A DNA stretch of 40,290 nt from Acidobacteriota bacterium. GTDB taxonomy: Bacteria; Acidobacteriota; Vicinamibacteria; Vicinamibacterales; UBA2999. The position numbers and the translations under genes are program-made. The DNA lies in assembly GCA_016192845.1 (NCBI GenBank), contig JACPTI010000005.1, positions 1 to 40,290 of the forward strand, in the 5' to 3' direction. This document shows positions 1 to 8,066 of the stretch, one piece after another (position 1 is the first letter of the stretch; the number at the start of each line of letters is the position of its first letter). The notes beneath the pieces are model-generated. The model did no database searches, was not told where the DNA came from, and was given only the letters and a program-made list of their open reading frames with translations.

Positions 1-830
1 ATCTGGGTGGCGGGCTGCTCCTCGTCGTCAACCTGCTCTGGATCCTGATGCCGGCCTCCTTCGGCATTCCGGACACGCTCGCGGCGATCAAGCTGTCGTT
101 CGTCAGCGTCGCCGTCTGGTGGTTCGCCTTTTCGATTCCGCTGTTCCGGCGCGTTCCGGAGCCGCCGCGGCTGCTCGAAGAGGACGAGGCGGCAGCCGAT
201 AATCCCGTGCGCACCGCCGTGGTGCGTCTGCGCGAGACGTTCCAGGAGCTGCGCGGCTACCGGCAGGCGTTTCTGATGCTCGTGGCGTTCCTGCTCTACA
301 ACGACGGCATCCAGACGATCATCCGCATGGCCACGATCTACGGCGCGGAGATCGGCATCGACCGGAACGCGCGCATTGCGGCGTTTGTGCTCGTGCAGTT
401 CGTCGGCGTGCCGTTCGCGTTCCTCTTCGGCGCCTTTGCGGACCGGATCGGCGCCAAACGCGCGGTGTTCGTCGCCCTGTCCGTCTATACCGGCATCAGC
501 ATCCTGGGCTACTTCATGACCGCGGCCTGGCAGTTCTTTGCGCTGGCGTTTCTGGTGGGCACCGTGCAGGGCGGCAGCCAGGCGCTCAGCCGATCGCTGT
601 TCGCGCGGATGATCCCGAAGCACAAGTCGTCCGAGTACTTCGGCTTCTTCTCCGTGTTCGAGAAATTCGCGGGAATTGCGGGCCCGGCGCTCTTTGCGGC
701 GTCGGTGACGCTCTTCGGCTCCAGCCGCGCCGCGGTGTTGTCCGTCATCCTGTTCTTTGTGGCCGGCGCCATGGTTCTCACGCGCGTCGACGTGGCCGAA
801 GGCGAAGCCCAGGCGCGCCGTTCCTCATAG
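1..830 (+). CDS. MFS transporter, UMF1/Atg22-like family (3' part)
   Basis: This is the C-terminal part of a major facilitator superfamily permease of the inner membrane. The reading frame is open from base 3, and residues before the first ATG (base 48) continue a membrane segment, so the true start lies outside the window. About seven hydrophobic segments are visible. A charged central loop (RVPEPPRLLEEDE) separates the two six-helix halves, followed by the motif YNDGIQTIIRMATIYGAE and a GAFADRIGAKR loop, both typical of UMF1-type (Atg22-like) members. Yeast Atg22 exports amino acids from the vacuole; the substrate of bacterial members is unknown. The stop is 9 bases before the next gene, so the two are probably co-transcribed. 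Confidence 0.85.
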   Translation, partial: LGGGLLLVVNLLWILMPASFGIPDTLAAIKLSFVSVAVWWFAFSIPLFRRVPEPPRLLEEDEAAADNPVRTAVVRLRETFQELRGYRQAFLMLVAFLLYNDGIQTIIRMATIYGAEIGIDRNARIAAFVLVQFVGVPFAFLFGAFADRIGAKRAVFVALSVYTGISILGYFMTAAWQFFALAFLVGTVQGGSQALSRSLFARMIPKHKSSEYFGFFSVFEKFAGIAGPALFAASVTLFGSSRAAVLSVILFFVAGAMVLTRVDVAEGEAQARRSS

Positions 831-839
831 AATCTCCCC

Positions 840-2003
840 ATGTCTCCCGGCAGCCTCGCCGGCATTCTCGCGCTCGTCGTCGCCGCCCAGACCGTCGAGC
901 CGCGTGCGTGTTCGCCCCCGCGCTCGCCCGACACGGCGACACCCGCGCCGGCATCGCCGGCGGCGGACGTGTTCAGCACCGTCGACGGCGAGCGCTTCAT
1001 CGTCGAGACCGTGGCCGTCAATCTCGAGGTGCCGTGGTCGATGGCGTTCGCGCCCGACGGCCGGCTGTTCGTGACGGAGCGGCCGGGGCGGGTCAGGATT
1101 CTCGACCTCGCCGCCGGCAGATCCGACCTCGCGCTGACGCTGGACGATGTGTTCACCCAGAGCGAAGCGGGACTGCTCGGGCTGGCGCTGGATCCCGACT
1201 TCGCGCAGACGCGTCTGGTCTATCTCTACTACTCGGCGCGCCTGCCGGCGGGCGGCGGCGTCAACCGCGTCGTCCGGTACCGAGAGGTCGGCTCGACACT
1301 CGGCGAGGCCGTCGTGCTGCTCGACGACATTCCGGCGGCGCCCATTCACGACGGCGGCCGGCTGCGGTTCGGCCCGGACGGGCTGCTCTACATCACGACG
1401 GGCGATGCGGCGAGCAGCGGGCTCGCGCAGGATCTCGGGTCGGTGGCGGGCAAGATACTGCGGCTCACTCGCGACGGCTCGACGCCGGGGACCAATCCGT
1501 TCGGCTCGCCGATCTATTCCTACGGGCACCGCAATCCGCAGGGGCTCGACTGGCACCCGGCCACGGGCGACCTGTGGGCGAGCGAGCATGGCAACATCGG
1601 CAACGACGAGGTCAATGTCATCAACGCCGGGGCCAACTACGGCTGGCCGCGCATTGAAGCCGACCGGACGATGCCGGGCATGGTGACGCCGGTGAGGCAT
1701 TACAGCCCGGCCATTGCGCCGTCGGGCGCCTCCTTCTACCGCGGCCAGCGGTTCACGCGGTTTGCGAACAATCTGTTCATCGCGACCCTCCGAGGCACGC
1801 ATCTGCTGCGGCTGACGATCGATGCGGCCTCGCCGCGGCGGATCGCCGCCGAGGAGCGGCTGCTCGACGGCACCTTCGGGAGGCTGCGCGACGTCGTGAC
1901 AGGACCGGACGGGCTGCTGTACATCGCCACCAACAATCGCGACGGCCGCGGGAGTCCGTCTGCAACCGACGATCGGATTGTGCGCCTCATTCCGGCGCCA
2001 TGA
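840..2003 (+). CDS. PQQ-dependent aldose sugar dehydrogenase family protein
   Basis: This 387-residue protein resembles soluble PQQ-dependent aldose dehydrogenases (YliI/Asd type, glucose/sorbosone dehydrogenase fold), six-bladed propellers that oxidise sugars in the periplasm. Visible motifs include VPWSMAFAPDGRLFVTERPG near residue 63, HDGGRLRFGPDGLLYITTGD from about residue 170 (its His is the likely catalytic base), YGHRNPQGLDWHP near 230 (Arg of the PQQ site), and ASEHG followed by DEVNVINAGANYGWP. The N-terminus has a short hydrophobic stretch and then a Pro/Ala/Thr-rich linker, consistent with export, but it lacks a clear positive n-region, so the exact start is less sure. PQQ binding and substrate are inferred from the family. 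Confidence 0.85.
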   Translation: MSPGSLAGILALVVAAQTVEPRACSPPRSPDTATPAPASPAADVFSTVDGERFIVETVAVNLEVPWSMAFAPDGRLFVTERPGRVRILDLAAGRSDLALTLDDVFTQSEAGLLGLALDPDFAQTRLVYLYYSARLPAGGGVNRVVRYREVGSTLGEAVVLLDDIPAAPIHDGGRLRFGPDGLLYITTGDAASSGLAQDLGSVAGKILRLTRDGSTPGTNPFGSPIYSYGHRNPQGLDWHPATGDLWASEHGNIGNDEVNVINAGANYGWPRIEADRTMPGMVTPVRHYSPAIAPSGASFYRGQRFTRFANNLFIATLRGTHLLRLTIDAASPRRIAAEERLLDGTFGRLRDVVTGPDGLLYIATNNRDGRGSPSATDDRIVRLIPAP

Positions 2004-2013
2004 GGAGAACTCG

Positions 2014-2916
2014 ATGAGGACAGCGTTGACCGCTCTATGGCTCCTCCTGCTGTGCGCCACGCCCGGCGGCCGGCAGCAGCCGGCGGCGCCGCTTACCGGC
2101 GCCATCGACATCCACGTGCACAGCCTTCCTGACGACCGCCCACGCGCGCTCGACGCGATCGAAGCCGCCCGCCAGGCGCGGGAGCGCGGCATGCGCGCCG
2201 TTGTCCTCAAGAACCATTACGAATCAACCGCAGGGCCGGTCTCCCTCGTGCGAACACTCGTCCCGGGCATCGAAGTGTTCGGCGGCATCGATCTGAACCT
2301 GACGGTCGGCGGGATCAACCCGTCCGCGGTCGCGCACATGACGCGCGTCACGGGCGGCTGGGGCCGCGTGGTGTGGATGCCGACCTTCGATGCGGAGAAT
2401 CAGGTGCGCTTTTCGAAGGAGACGCGTCCGTACGTGAGCGTCTCGCGCAACGGCGAGCTGCTGCCGCCGGTGCGCGAGGTGATCGCGCTGGTCGCGAAGC
2501 ACAACCTCGTGCTCGCCACGGGACATTCGTCGGCCGAAGAGGGGCTCATGCTGCTGCGCGAGGCGCGGCGCCAGGGCGTCCAGCGCATGGTCGTGACACA
2601 CGCCATGAATCCGCCGATTCAGATGACCGTGCCGCAGATGCAGGAAGCGGCGAAGCTGGGCGCGTTCATCGAGTTCGTCGGCAGCTCACCTGTCGCTGCC
2701 GACGCCGGCGCCCGCTACGACCGCTTCGCAGAGGCGATCCGGAAGGTCGGCCCGGAGTTCTGCATCCTCTCGACCGACCTCGGGCAGATGGGCAACCCGC
2801 TGCCCGTTGACGGGTTTGCCGCCTTCCTCGCGGCCATGCGCGCACGGGGATTCTCCGACGGCGAGATCGATCGCATGGCCCGTGAGAACCCCGCGCGCCT
2901 GCTCGGCCTGCGCTGA
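2014..2916 (+). CDS. DUF6282 family amidohydrolase-like protein, exported
   Basis: This 300-residue protein belongs to the DUF6282 group of metal-dependent hydrolase-like TIM barrels. The ATG at 2014 is preferred over an earlier in-frame start because AGGAG lies 6 bases before it and a signal peptide (MRTALTALWLLLLCATPGG) follows at once. A metal-site signature, DIHVHS, lies just after the signal peptide, with LATGHSS and VVTHAMNP further on and LSTDLGQ near the end, in the order expected for an amidohydrolase-like His/Asp site. The substrate is unknown. It starts 10 bases after the sugar dehydrogenase stop, so the two probably share a transcript. It ends at a strong hairpin that also terminates the convergent SPFH gene. 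Confidence 0.75.
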   Translation: MRTALTALWLLLLCATPGGRQQPAAPLTGAIDIHVHSLPDDRPRALDAIEAARQARERGMRAVVLKNHYESTAGPVSLVRTLVPGIEVFGGIDLNLTVGGINPSAVAHMTRVTGGWGRVVWMPTFDAENQVRFSKETRPYVSVSRNGELLPPVREVIALVAKHNLVLATGHSSAEEGLMLLREARRQGVQRMVVTHAMNPPIQMTVPQMQEAAKLGAFIEFVGSSPVAADAGARYDRFAEAIRKVGPEFCILSTDLGQMGNPLPVDGFAAFLAAMRARGFSDGEIDRMARENPARLLGLR

Positions 2917-2922
2917 AACACG

Positions 2923-2982
2923 CCACAGAGTCACAGAGACACGGAGATGAAATTTGGTCTCTGTGTCTCTGAGTCTCTGTGG
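2923..2982. repeat. CACAGAG-type inverted repeat between convergent genes
   Basis: Two arms of about 25 bases, beginning CCACAGAG and ending CTCTGTGG, are complementary with about four imperfect pairs around a 10-base AT-rich loop. The element starts 6 bases after the DUF6282 stop and ends 17 bases before the SPFH stop, so it could act as a bidirectional terminator. A second copy of the same family sits in the same kind of place at 4823-4885. There is no long T tract, so intrinsic termination is inferred from position and stem strength. Confidence 0.8.
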
Positions 2983-2999
2983 CCCGTAGTCGGCAGACG

Positions 3000-4034
3000 T
3001 CAGCGACTCACATAGCTCTCCAGATCCGACCGCCTGATGCGGTACGAGGCGCCGATCTTCTTCGCGTCCAGCTCACCTGACTCGATCGCGGCCATCACAT
3101 CCTGCTCCGGGACGCCGAGCGCGGCCGCAACATCTGCCGGCGACAGCAGCTCGGGCAAGGGACGCGGCCCCGCCGCGACGCCAAGTGCCGAGCCCTGCTG
3201 CTGCAGGATCTGCTGCGCGACCGAGAGGCCCACCGCCATCTCCGCTGCCACGCCGCCGGACGAGCTGCCCTTCGCCATGCCCTCGGCGAGCTGGTACTTC
3301 ACGTACTCGTTGAGATCGCCGATCGCCGCCATGCTCGAGCGCTTGTCGAGCGCCTGTTCGACTTCGGCCGGCACGGACACGTTCTCGACGACGAAGGTCG
3401 TAATCTCGATCCCGTACTTGGCGAGCACCACGGAGTTGATCACCGGCAGCAGCGCCTCGCCGGCCTCGGTGTAGCGGCTCGCCATGTCGAGCACGGGAAT
3501 GTTCGCCGAGGCGAGCGCGTCGCTGAACACGCTCACGATGCGGGAGCGCATCGTGTCGGCAAACTCGTCGAGGGTGAAGTCGTGATCGGACCCGGACACC
3601 TCCTTGAGGAAGAGCGCCGGCTTCCTGATCCGGAAGTCGTAGGTGCCGAACGCCCGAACGCGCACCACGCCAAGATCGTTGTCGCGCATCATGATCGGGT
3701 GCCCCGTTCCCCACTTGTTGCCGGTGACGAGACGCGTGGTGATGAAGTAGATGTCGGCCTTGAATGGCGACTCGAACCCGTATTTCCACCCTTTGAGCGT
3801 CGTCAGGACGGGGATGTTGTCGGTCGTGAGCCGGTGCTTGCCGGGGCCGAACGCGTCGCCGAACTGGCCGAGGTACACAAACTGTACGTGCTGTGATTCG
3901 CGTACAATCAGCTGCGCGCCCCTCTTGATGGCCTTGTCGTCGTCCGGGAACCGGTGCACCAGCGTATTCCGCGAGCTGTCGGTCCATTCGACGATCTCGA
4001 TGAGCTCGCCCCGGATGAACTCCCTCACTCCCAT
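3000..4034 (-). CDS. SPFH/band-7 (virion-core-like, YdjI type) protein with C-terminal excisionase-type HTH
   Basis: This 344-residue protein starts at the ATG at 4034, preceded by an AGGAGGTGAGGAGG Shine-Dalgarno tract; the frame stays open further upstream but has no family resemblance. Residues 1 to about 270 match the SPFH family once called virion core protein (COG4260): MGVREFIRGELIEIVEW, then KHRLTTDNIPVLTTLKG, FGTYDFRI, and a late helical EVEQALDKRSSMAAIGDLNEY segment. Residues from about 293 form a second domain, SPADVAAALGVPEQDVMAAI with SYRIRRSDLESYV, the layout of an excisionase/MerR-like helix-turn-helix. Relatives more often carry a zinc ribbon or another short C-terminal module there. 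No membrane segment is evident. Its role is unknown; SPFH proteins usually assemble into rings or membrane platforms. It is transcribed divergently from a zinc-ribbon gene. Confidence 0.8.
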   Translation of the reverse strand: MGVREFIRGELIEIVEWTDSSRNTLVHRFPDDDKAIKRGAQLIVRESQHVQFVYLGQFGDAFGPGKHRLTTDNIPVLTTLKGWKYGFESPFKADIYFITTRLVTGNKWGTGHPIMMRDNDLGVVRVRAFGTYDFRIRKPALFLKEVSGSDHDFTLDEFADTMRSRIVSVFSDALASANIPVLDMASRYTEAGEALLPVINSVVLAKYGIEITTFVVENVSVPAEVEQALDKRSSMAAIGDLNEYVKYQLAEGMAKGSSSGGVAAEMAVGLSVAQQILQQQGSALGVAAGPRPLPELLSPADVAAALGVPEQDVMAAIESGELDAKKIGASYRIRRSDLESYVSR

Positions 4035-4097
4035 GCGGCCGATCCTCCTCACCTCCTGTATCGGACGATGGCGCCGCGTCCATCGGGCGGGGCTGGA

Positions 4098-4817
4098 ATG
4101 ACCGCGGGATTGGCGACGCTTCGATGCCCGAGTTGCGGGGCGCCGGCGGCGCCCGAGGCTACACGGTGCGACTACTGCCGCTCGCGCCTGGCCACCGTCA
4201 GCTGTCCATCCTGCTTCGGACTGCTGTTCGAGGGCGCGGCATTCTGCCACCACTGCGGCACCCCGGGTAGCCGCACCGAACGCGCCCCCGAACAGCGGAT
4301 ACTGTGCCCCGCCTGCCGCGCCGCGATGCGGTGGGTGACGGTAGGCACGACGGATCTGCTGGAATGCGAGGCGTGCGATGGAACATGGATCGAAGCAGGC
4401 GCGTTCGAGCGCCTGTGCGCGGACCGGGAGAACCAGACAGCCGTGCTCCATGCACCCGCGTCCCCGCCGCGGACGGTGGTCGCCCGCGCGAGCGCTGTTC
4501 GATATCGGCCTTGCCCGCGCTGCGGAAAGCTCATGAACCGCATCAATTTCGGGCGGATGTCGGGGACGATCGTCGATGTCTGCCGCGGCCACGGCACGTT
4601 TCTGGACCGCGGCGAGCTCCACCAGGTGGTCCGGTTCATTCAGGAAGGGGGCCTCGATCGGGCGCGCGAGGCGCAGCGGCAGGACCTCGCCGACGAGCGC
4701 CGGCGCGAGCGGGTCATCGCACGGACGCAGGCCGGGACGGACGGGACGTCGAGCGCCTCCACGTGGAACGAAAGCGCTGTCACCGATTTGCTGGCCGCGC
4801 TCCTCGGACGCCACTGA
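4098..4817 (+). CDS. Multi-zinc-ribbon protein with TFIIB-like zinc finger (zf-TFIIB)
   Basis: This 239-residue protein is built from successive zinc ribbons. There is a CPSCG/CDYC pair at residues 10-29, a CPSCFG/CHHCG pair next, then CPACRAAM with CEACDGTWIEAG, and finally CPRCGKLMNRINFG with VDVCRGHGTFLDRGELHQVV. The last two match the zf-TFIIB pattern, in which C-x-G-x-W/F-(L/I)-(D/E) precedes a helix. The start at 4098 is chosen because the family resemblance begins there; the frame continues upstream over the divergent gene but looks like a shadow. The SPFH gene starts 63 bases away on the other strand, so the two share a regulatory region. No enzymatic function is known for this family; a scaffold or metal-sensing role is possible. 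Confidence 0.8.
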   Translation: MTAGLATLRCPSCGAPAAPEATRCDYCRSRLATVSCPSCFGLLFEGAAFCHHCGTPGSRTERAPEQRILCPACRAAMRWVTVGTTDLLECEACDGTWIEAGAFERLCADRENQTAVLHAPASPPRTVVARASAVRYRPCPRCGKLMNRINFGRMSGTIVDVCRGHGTFLDRGELHQVVRFIQEGGLDRAREAQRQDLADERRRERVIARTQAGTDGTSSASTWNESAVTDLLAALLGRH

Positions 4818-4822
4818 GACGG

Positions 4823-4885
4823 GCCACAGAGGCACAGAGACACAGAATCAAATATTCCTTCTCTGTGCCTCTGTGTCTCTGTGGC
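4823..4885. repeat. CACAGAG-type inverted repeat between convergent genes
   Basis: The arms, GCCACAGAGGCACAGAGACA... and its near-perfect complement ending TCTCTGTGGC, form a stem of about 24 pairs with two G-T-type mismatches and an AT-rich loop. It lies 6 bases after the zinc-ribbon gene stop and 7 bases before the permease stop, so it is a likely bidirectional terminator. It is the second member of the family seen at 2923-2982. Confidence 0.8.
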
Positions 4886-4891
4886 TCGTGA

Positions 4892-6004
4892 TCACGCCAG
4901 TCGCTTGGTCGATCGGAGCGTCGCCAGCGTCAGGATCGCCAGGCCCCACCCGAGCAGCGCGAGCGCATCGGGCCAGAACACCTCCAGGCCGACGCCCTTC
5001 AGGAAGATCCCGCGCAGGATCACCAGGAAGTACCGCAACGGGATCAGGTAGGTGATCGGCTGAATCGCCTCCGGCATGTTCTCGATCGGAAAGATGAAGC
5101 CGGAGAGAAAGATCATCGGCAGCAGGAAGAAGAACGACGTCGTCATCATCGCCTGCTGCTGCGTGCGCGAGATCGTCGAGACGAAGAGGCCGAGCCCGAG
5201 CGCGGTGAGCAGGTAGACCAGGCACATCAGCAGCAGCAGCCCGAAGCTGCCGCGCAGCGGCACCTCGAACCAGCCGACGGCCACCGCGACGACGAGAAAG
5301 ACGTCGAACATGCCGATGATGGCGTACGGCACGAGCTTCCCGACGATGAGCTCCCAGCGCGCCAGCGGCGTGACGTTCAGCTGCTCGAGCGTCCCGAGCT
5401 CCTTCTCGCGCACGATCGCCATTGACGACAGCGTCGCGCACACCACGAGCAGCAGCAGCGCGAGGATGCCGGGAATCATGAAATGGCGGCTCTCGAGCGT
5501 CGGGTTGAACCACACGCGGATGTCGGCGGCGACGAGCGGCGTCGCCGGGCGGCCGGCCGACGCCGCCAGCTCGCGCGCGTACGACACGACGAGCGCGCCG
5601 GCGTAGCCGAGCGCCACATTCGTCGAATTGGCGTCGGTGCCGTCGGCCACGACCTGCACGGATACCGGCTGGCCTGTCCGCACACGCTCGCCGTAGCCGG
5701 CCGGAATCGCCAGCGCCATCCATGCGCGCCCGCCGTCGAGATATGCGTCGATCTCATCGATCGCCGACACCGCGTCGACGATCACGAAATTCTCGGACGC
5801 CTCGAACCGCGCGACGAGCTCCCGGCTCGGCGCCGATCGATCCTGATCGACGACGACGACCGGCACGTTGCGCACGTCGGTCGTCGCGGCGTAGCCGAGC
5901 ATCGTGAGCTGGATGAGCGGCGCCATGATGACGATGCCGAAGAGCCGCGGATCCTGGCGCAGCTCCAGGAACTCCTTCCGGATCAGGTGTCCCATGCGTC
6001 TCAT
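4892..6004 (-). CDS. ABC-2 type transporter permease (YbhR/YbhS-like), second of pair
   Basis: This 370-residue inner-membrane permease has an N-terminal KEFLELRQDPRLFGIVIMAP segment and first helix, a large extracytoplasmic domain (about residues 35-180), then five hydrophobic segments. The conserved AIVREKELGTLEQLNVTPL loop and the family signature SGFIFPIENMPEAIQPITYLIPLRYF are present. These are features of ABC-2 exporters of the YbhS/YbhR type. It starts with ATG in an ATGA overlap with the upstream permease, its likely heterodimer partner. It is the last gene of a seven-gene efflux operon and ends at a hairpin. The substrate is not predictable; E. coli YbhFSR has been linked to cationic drugs and Na+/Li+. 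Confidence 0.88.
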   Translation of the reverse strand: MRRMGHLIRKEFLELRQDPRLFGIVIMAPLIQLTMLGYAATTDVRNVPVVVVDQDRSAPSRELVARFEASENFVIVDAVSAIDEIDAYLDGGRAWMALAIPAGYGERVRTGQPVSVQVVADGTDANSTNVALGYAGALVVSYARELAASAGRPATPLVAADIRVWFNPTLESRHFMIPGILALLLLVVCATLSSMAIVREKELGTLEQLNVTPLARWELIVGKLVPYAIIGMFDVFLVVAVAVGWFEVPLRGSFGLLLLMCLVYLLTALGLGLFVSTISRTQQQAMMTTSFFFLLPMIFLSGFIFPIENMPEAIQPITYLIPLRYFLVILRGIFLKGVGLEVFWPDALALLGWGLAILTLATLRSTKRLA

Positions 6005-7128
6005 CGGCTCACACTCCACTCGCGCTTGAGGCGCAGCGACGCGAGCGCCAGCACGACGGCGGCAAACGCCACGAGCGCCCACAGGTCCTGCCAGACCACG
6101 GCGGCGCCCACGCCCTTGAGCAGGACGCCCCGGAGCACCGTAAGGAAGTAGCGCGCCGGCACCGCATAAGTGATCGCCTGCAGCACCGCAGGCATGCTCG
6201 AAATCGGGAAGATGAACCCGGAGAGCATCAGCGTCGGCAGGTACGACGTCAGCACCGCGAGCTGGAACGCCACCTGCTGGGTGTCCGCGAGCGTCGAAAT
6301 CAACACGCCGAAGGCGAGCGCGCCGACGAGAAAGAGCGCCACGGCGAGAATCAGCAGCCACCACGACCCGCGGACCGGCAGGTCGAAGAGCAGCATCGAG
6401 ACGCCGACGATCGCCAGCGCCGAGGCGAGCGACAGCAGGAAGTACGGCACCGTCTTGCCGACCACGTAGGCGAGCGGGCCGACCGGCGACATGCGGACCT
6501 GCTCCATCGTGCCGGCCTCCTTCTCGCGGACGATGGAGAGCGCCGTCGAGACGACGGCCGTCAGCATCGCGATGTAGGCGATGAGCCCCGGAACCAGGAA
6601 GAGCGTGCTGCGCAGCTCGGGGTTGTACCAGACGCGCGTCTCGCTCGTGAGCAGCGGGCGGGCGGCCGCCACCGGCCCCGCCGCAGCCTCGTACCTCGCC
6701 GACACCGCGCTCACGAGGCCGACGGCGTAGCCGACCACCGTCGTCGCCGTGTTCGCGTTGTCGCCGTTCACGATGAGCTGCACGCTCGTGGGACGCGCGA
6801 TGCGCACGTCGCGCCCGAACCCGGCCGGGATCACCAGCACGGCTCTCGCGGTCCCGTCGTCGAGCCGACGCACGATCTCGGCATCGTTCGCGATATCGCC
6901 GACGAAGTCGAAATAGCCCGAGTTGACGAAGGCCGAGATCACTTCGCGGCTGGCGCTGCTGCGATCGTTGTCCTCCACCGCGAGCGCGATGTTCCGGATG
7001 TCGAAGCTGAGGGCGTACCCGTACAGCAGCAGGAAGAACGCCGGCACGAACAGCAGGATCAGGAGCGTCCGGCGGTCGCGCACGATCTGCCGGAGCTCCT
7101 TGATCGCGATGCTCAGTGTCTTCCTCAC
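6001..7128 (-). CDS. ABC-2 type transporter permease (YbhS/YbhR-like), first of pair
   Basis: This 375-residue permease begins at a GTG (7128) that forms a GTGA overlap with the stop of the upstream ATPase gene. It has the same layout as its neighbour: KELRQIVRDRRTLLILLFVPAFFL as the first cytoplasmic segment and helix, an extracytoplasmic domain, then five helices with IVREKEAGTMEQVRMSPVGPL and SGFIFPISSMPAVLQAITYAVPARYF. The pair is similar throughout and arose by duplication. An ATP-driven exporter would need two such subunits plus two nucleotide-binding domains, all encoded in this operon. Confidence 0.88.
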   Translation of the reverse strand: MRKTLSIAIKELRQIVRDRRTLLILLFVPAFFLLLYGYALSFDIRNIALAVEDNDRSSASREVISAFVNSGYFDFVGDIANDAEIVRRLDDGTARAVLVIPAGFGRDVRIARPTSVQLIVNGDNANTATTVVGYAVGLVSAVSARYEAAAGPVAAARPLLTSETRVWYNPELRSTLFLVPGLIAYIAMLTAVVSTALSIVREKEAGTMEQVRMSPVGPLAYVVGKTVPYFLLSLASALAIVGVSMLLFDLPVRGSWWLLILAVALFLVGALAFGVLISTLADTQQVAFQLAVLTSYLPTLMLSGFIFPISSMPAVLQAITYAVPARYFLTVLRGVLLKGVGAAVVWQDLWALVAFAAVVLALASLRLKREWSVSR

Positions 7129-8066
7129 CGGCCGCTCCGCTCGACGATGTCGAGGAACACGTCCTCGAGCGACGGATCGACGATGGCGCACGTTGCCGGG
7201 ATGCCGGCGTCGCGCAGCCGGACGGCGATCGCGTCCGGCAGGGGCGACCCGTGCGCCGCCTCCGCGCCGGGTCGCAGCACCGCGTGGACGGCGGTGCCGA
7301 AGACGCTCGTCTTCTCCACCTCCGGCATCTCGTCGAGCCGGCGCATCGCCTCCACCGGCTGCGGCGCGCGCACCTCGAGGATCGGCCGGCCGGCAAACAC
7401 CTGCTTCAGCTCGCCCACGCTGCCGATCGCGGCGAACCGTCCCGCATGGATGATGGCGATCCGGTCGCAGTGCTCCGCTTCGTCGAGGTAATGGGTCGTC
7501 ACGAGCACGGTGGTGCCCCGGCGCGCCAGCTCGCGGATCAAGCGCCAGAACCGCCGGCGCGACAGCGGGTCGACGCCGCCGGTCGGCTCGTCCAGGAACA
7601 CGATGGGCGGTTCGTGAAGAATGGCGCAGCCGAGGCTCAGGCGCTGGCGCCATCCGGCGGAGAGCGATCCGGTGAGCGCCGTTTCACGCCCCTCGAGCCC
7701 CGCCATCTCCAGCGCGAACGCGCGGCGCGAGGCGAGCCGGCCACCGGTCAGCCCGTAGATGCCCGCGAAAAACGTGATGTTCTGGTCGACGGTGAGCTTC
7801 TCGTAGAGCGAGAAGCGCTGCGACATGTAGCCGATCCGCTGCTTGACCGCCTCGGGGTTGCCGGCGACGTCGATCCCGCCCACCCGCGCGTCCCCGGACG
7901 TGGGGCGCAGCAGGCCGCACAGCATCCGGATGGTCGTCGACTTTCCCGCCCCGTTGGCTCCGAGAAAGCCGAAGATCTCCCCCTGCCGGACGTCGAAGCT
8001 CAGGCGATCGACCGCCAGGAACGCGCCGAAGCGGCGCGTGAGCTGCCGCACCTCGACGGCGTTCAT
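7125..8066 (-). CDS. ABC transporter ATPase (equivalent to C-terminal half of YbhF)
   Basis: This 313-residue nucleotide-binding subunit has Walker A GANGAGKST, Walker B IVFLDEPTGGVD and an intact switch histidine in VTTHYLDEAEHCDR. The signature motif is LSAGWRQRLSL rather than LSGG. This variant resembles my recollection of the C-terminal half of E. coli YbhF (LGWKQRL). About 90 residues follow the core, ending PSLEDVFLDIVERSGR, the usual tail of drug-export ATPases. It overlaps TolC by ATGA and the first permease by GTGA. It is proposed to pair with the second ATPase at 9478-10209 as a heterodimer. Confidence 0.9.
   Translation of the reverse strand: MNAVEVRQLTRRFGAFLAVDRLSFDVRQGEIFGFLGANGAGKSTTIRMLCGLLRPTSGDARVGGIDVAGNPEAVKQRIGYMSQRFSLYEKLTVDQNITFFAGIYGLTGGRLASRRAFALEMAGLEGRETALTGSLSAGWRQRLSLGCAILHEPPIVFLDEPTGGVDPLSRRRFWRLIRELARRGTTVLVTTHYLDEAEHCDRIAIIHAGRFAAIGSVGELKQVFAGRPILEVRAPQPVEAMRRLDEMPEVEKTSVFGTAVHAVLRPGAEAAHGSPLPDAIAVRLRDAGIPATCAIVDPSLEDVFLDIVERSGR

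Noticed and set aside
825..2210. Long minus-strand open frame over the sugar dehydrogenase
   Set aside because: It is Arg/Pro-rich shadow sequence typical of high-GC DNA; the plus-strand frame has clear family motifs throughout.
4035..4835. N-terminal extension of the SPFH gene to 4835
   Set aside because: It runs antisense over the zinc-ribbon gene and shows no family resemblance; a strong AGGAGG site marks the start at 4034.
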